Notes under the pieces: model-generated
What the model was told of the DNA's origin: nothing
Database searches by the model: none
What the model saw: only the letters and a program-made list of their open reading frames with translations
Program-made: the position numbers and the translations under genes
Shown: one piece after another, positions 5,740 to 6,848 of the stretch
Position numbering within the stretch: the first letter of the stretch is position 1
Layout: each line of letters begins with the position of its first letter
NCBI GenBank assembly: GCA_015491135.1
Contig: WFWK01000078.1
Span: 1 to 6,848 of the forward strand
Reading direction: 5' to 3'
DNA length: 6,848 nt
Source: Patescibacteria group bacterium
GTDB lineage: Bacteria > Patescibacteriota > Minisyncoccia > Phycocordibacterales > UBA2100

Positions 5740-5774
5740 ATTATATATCAAATCGGATAACGGTACGTCGTTTC
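5740..5774 (-). promoter_or_regulatory. Second copy of the tRNA promoter region
   Basis: A perfect TATAAT lies on the minus strand at 5745-5740, eight bases before the tRNA 5' fragment. The 15-base ACGGTACGTCGTTTC at 5760-5774 repeats 5667-5681 exactly. The stretch between has diverged and is longer than in the working copy, so no properly spaced -35 is evident. It may be a decayed promoter, or still drive a short transcript into the hairpin. Confidence 0.45.
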
Positions 5775-5799
5775 TAATCTAATTTTTACTCCTCGTCTT

Positions 5800-5818
5800 T
5801 GATGGTTGGGTACCATCA
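5800..5818. other. Small hairpin in the parB upstream region
   Basis: TGATGGT (5800-5806) and ACCATCA (5812-5818) form a perfect 7-base-pair stem around TGGGT. It occupies in the second repeat unit the place that the 5691-5718 hairpin holds in the first, and CCGACATTAATTTT follows it, echoing CCGGCATTAATT. It could be an operator for parB, about 70 bases from the parB -10, or a leftover of the duplication. Confidence 0.4.
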
Positions 5819-5884
5819 CCCGACATTAATTTTGGCTTCAAGTATTATACACAGTTTTTCCGCATATGCACGCTTTTTAGATTG

Positions 5885-5893
5885 TGATATACT
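5885..5893 (+). promoter_or_regulatory. Extended -10 promoter of parB, near-leaderless
   Basis: TGA-TATACT: TGn plus a 5-of-6 match to TATAAT, ending eight bases before the parB ATG at 5902, the same spacing as at uvrA. No Shine-Dalgarno occurs in ACTTGGGTTTAATG. No good -35 hexamer is present 16-18 bases upstream, as expected for extended -10 promoters. A second -10-like TATTAT near 5843 would give a leader of about 45 bases and is the alternative. Confidence 0.5.
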
Positions 5894-5901
5894 TGGGTTT
5901 A

Positions 5902-6848
5902 ATGACACAAGGAAACTTTTATAACAATGCGGTTTTTTGGGTTGAAGTTGACAGAATAAGCCCAAACCCTTACCAGCCCAGACGAGAGTTTGACCCGCAA
6001 GCTCTTGAAGATTTGGCTGATTCCATAAGACAATACGGTGTTTTGCAACCTTTGGTTGTTACAAGAAAAGAAGTTGAGCGAACAGACGGAAGCCTTTATG
6101 TTGAGTATGAGCTTTTAGCCGGGGAAAGAAGACTGCGCGCAGCGAAATTGGCTGGACTCACCCAAGTTCCGGTTTTGATACGCGCAAAAGAAGACACAAA
6201 CAAAGTAAAACTTGAAATAGCTATTATTGAGAACCTGCAACGCGAAGATCTAAACCCCATAGACAGAGCAAAAGCGTTTAAACAACTTGCAGATGAGTTT
6301 AATTTGCAACATACTGATATAGCAAAAAAAATTGGTAAAAGTCGCGAGTATGTTTCAAACTCAATAAGACTTCTGGCTTTGCCGGAGTTTATTCAACAGG
6401 CCCTGATAAACAAAGAGCTCTCGGAAGGGCATGCAAGAGCTCTTTTGATGTTGTCTGAAAAACCGCAAGAGCAGGAGACTTTGTTTAAAGAAATAGTGGT
6501 AAAGAAAATGACAGTGCGCGAGGCGGAGAAAGCTGCGCGCTCGATAGCAACCGAAAGAGCGCGTAGAAGAGATTTACCTCCCGAGTTATCGGAGCTTGAA
6601 AAAGCACTGACAGAAGAGCTTGGCACAAGAGTGCAAATAGAAAAGAAAGAAAAAGGAGGAAAAGTACGAATAGATTTTTTCTCGGAGGAAGATTTGTATC
6701 ATTTACTTGAAGTTGTAAAAACAGGACACCAAAAAACAGATTTAAAAATGACATCAACTCAAGAGGTCTTGAATTCAATAGATGCAAAAGAACTGGCAAA
6801 CAAATCTCAAATTACTAGTAATTTGCAAAACAGCAGGTCATATATACC
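5902..6848 (+). CDS. parB: ParB/Spo0J chromosome-partition protein, 3' end outside the window
   Basis: ParB binds parS sites near the origin, slides along DNA as a CTP-dependent clamp and acts with the ParA ATPase in segregation. The frame stays open to the window edge (315 codons seen). The N-terminal nuclease-fold/CTP domain has SPNPYQPRREFD near 20-31, G74-E-R-R-L-R-A80 (the arginine-rich CTP-binding box) and ENLQRED from 110. The central helix-turn-helix spans about 137-160 (DIAKKIGKSREYVSN), followed by the KEL-S-E-GHARALL helix typical of Spo0J. The dimerisation segment ends around residue 273 (VRIDFFSEEDLYHLLEVVK), where most family members stop. Here at least 42 more polar residues follow (TDLKMTSTQEVLNSID and on), with no function I recognise. 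The ATG at 5902 is chosen because it directly follows the -10 motif and leaves a normal N-terminus. No parA or parS consensus is visible in the window. Confidence 0.93.
   Translation, partial: MTQGNFYNNAVFWVEVDRISPNPYQPRREFDPQALEDLADSIRQYGVLQPLVVTRKEVERTDGSLYVEYELLAGERRLRAAKLAGLTQVPVLIRAKEDTNKVKLEIAIIENLQREDLNPIDRAKAFKQLADEFNLQHTDIAKKIGKSREYVSNSIRLLALPEFIQQALINKELSEGHARALLMLSEKPQEQETLFKEIVVKKMTVREAEKAARSIATERARRRDLPPELSELEKALTEELGTRVQIEKKEKGGKVRIDFFSEEDLYHLLEVVKTGHQKTDLKMTSTQEVLNSIDAKELANKSQITSNLQNSRSYI

Noticed and set aside
5634..6848. parS site near parB
   Set aside because: No match to the TGTTnCACGTGAAACA-type palindrome could be found by eye in the spacer or in the visible part of parB.

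Overview
The window looks like a piece of chromosome from a small-genome bacterium, most likely of the Patescibacteria (CPR) radiation. This rests on three observations. The DNA is AT-rich with short spacers. UvrA and UvrC are both complete reading frames but lack whole domains that most bacteria keep. Shine-Dalgarno sites are absent upstream of the genes, while extended -10 promoter motifs sit almost on the start codons. The phylum assignment is inference; no 16S gene or ribosomal protein is present to settle it. No reading frame forces a recoded stop codon.

Layout. (1) Positions 20-346: a small membrane-anchored or exported protein of unknown function with two cysteine pairs. (2) Positions 388-5139: a tight plus-strand cluster uvrA - uvrC - murB with gaps of 11 and 4 bases. 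The first two are the damage-recognition ATPase and the dual-incision nuclease of nucleotide excision repair. The third makes UDP-MurNAc for peptidoglycan. UvrA lacks the DNA-contacting insertion domain. UvrC lacks both the segment between its UVR and nuclease domains and its C-terminal helix-hairpin-helix module. uvrB is not in the window.

(3) Positions 5140-5548: a non-coding space between convergent murB and tRNA-Leu. It holds two near-identical tandem repeats of about 108 bases, each with a REP-like imperfect palindrome, then a decayed third copy. After these comes a 97-base segment bounded by a perfect 12-base inverted repeat that ends exactly at the tRNA CCA. (4) Positions 5549-5633, minus strand: tRNA-Leu(CAA) with encoded CCA. 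(5) Positions 5634-5901: a divergent control region between the tRNA and parB. The tRNA promoter and the first 13 bases of the tRNA are duplicated about 98 bases upstream, separated from the real gene by a strong hairpin. (6) Positions 5902 to the window end: parB, the chromosome-partition CTPase, cut off by the window edge and carrying an unusual C-terminal tail.

The most interesting signals are the recurring extended -10 element 6-8 bases before four of the five start codons (candidate leaderless transcription), the REP-like tandem array, the duplicated tRNA promoter/5' end, and the coordinated domain loss in the two excision-repair proteins. I do not see a clear new defence or mobile system.
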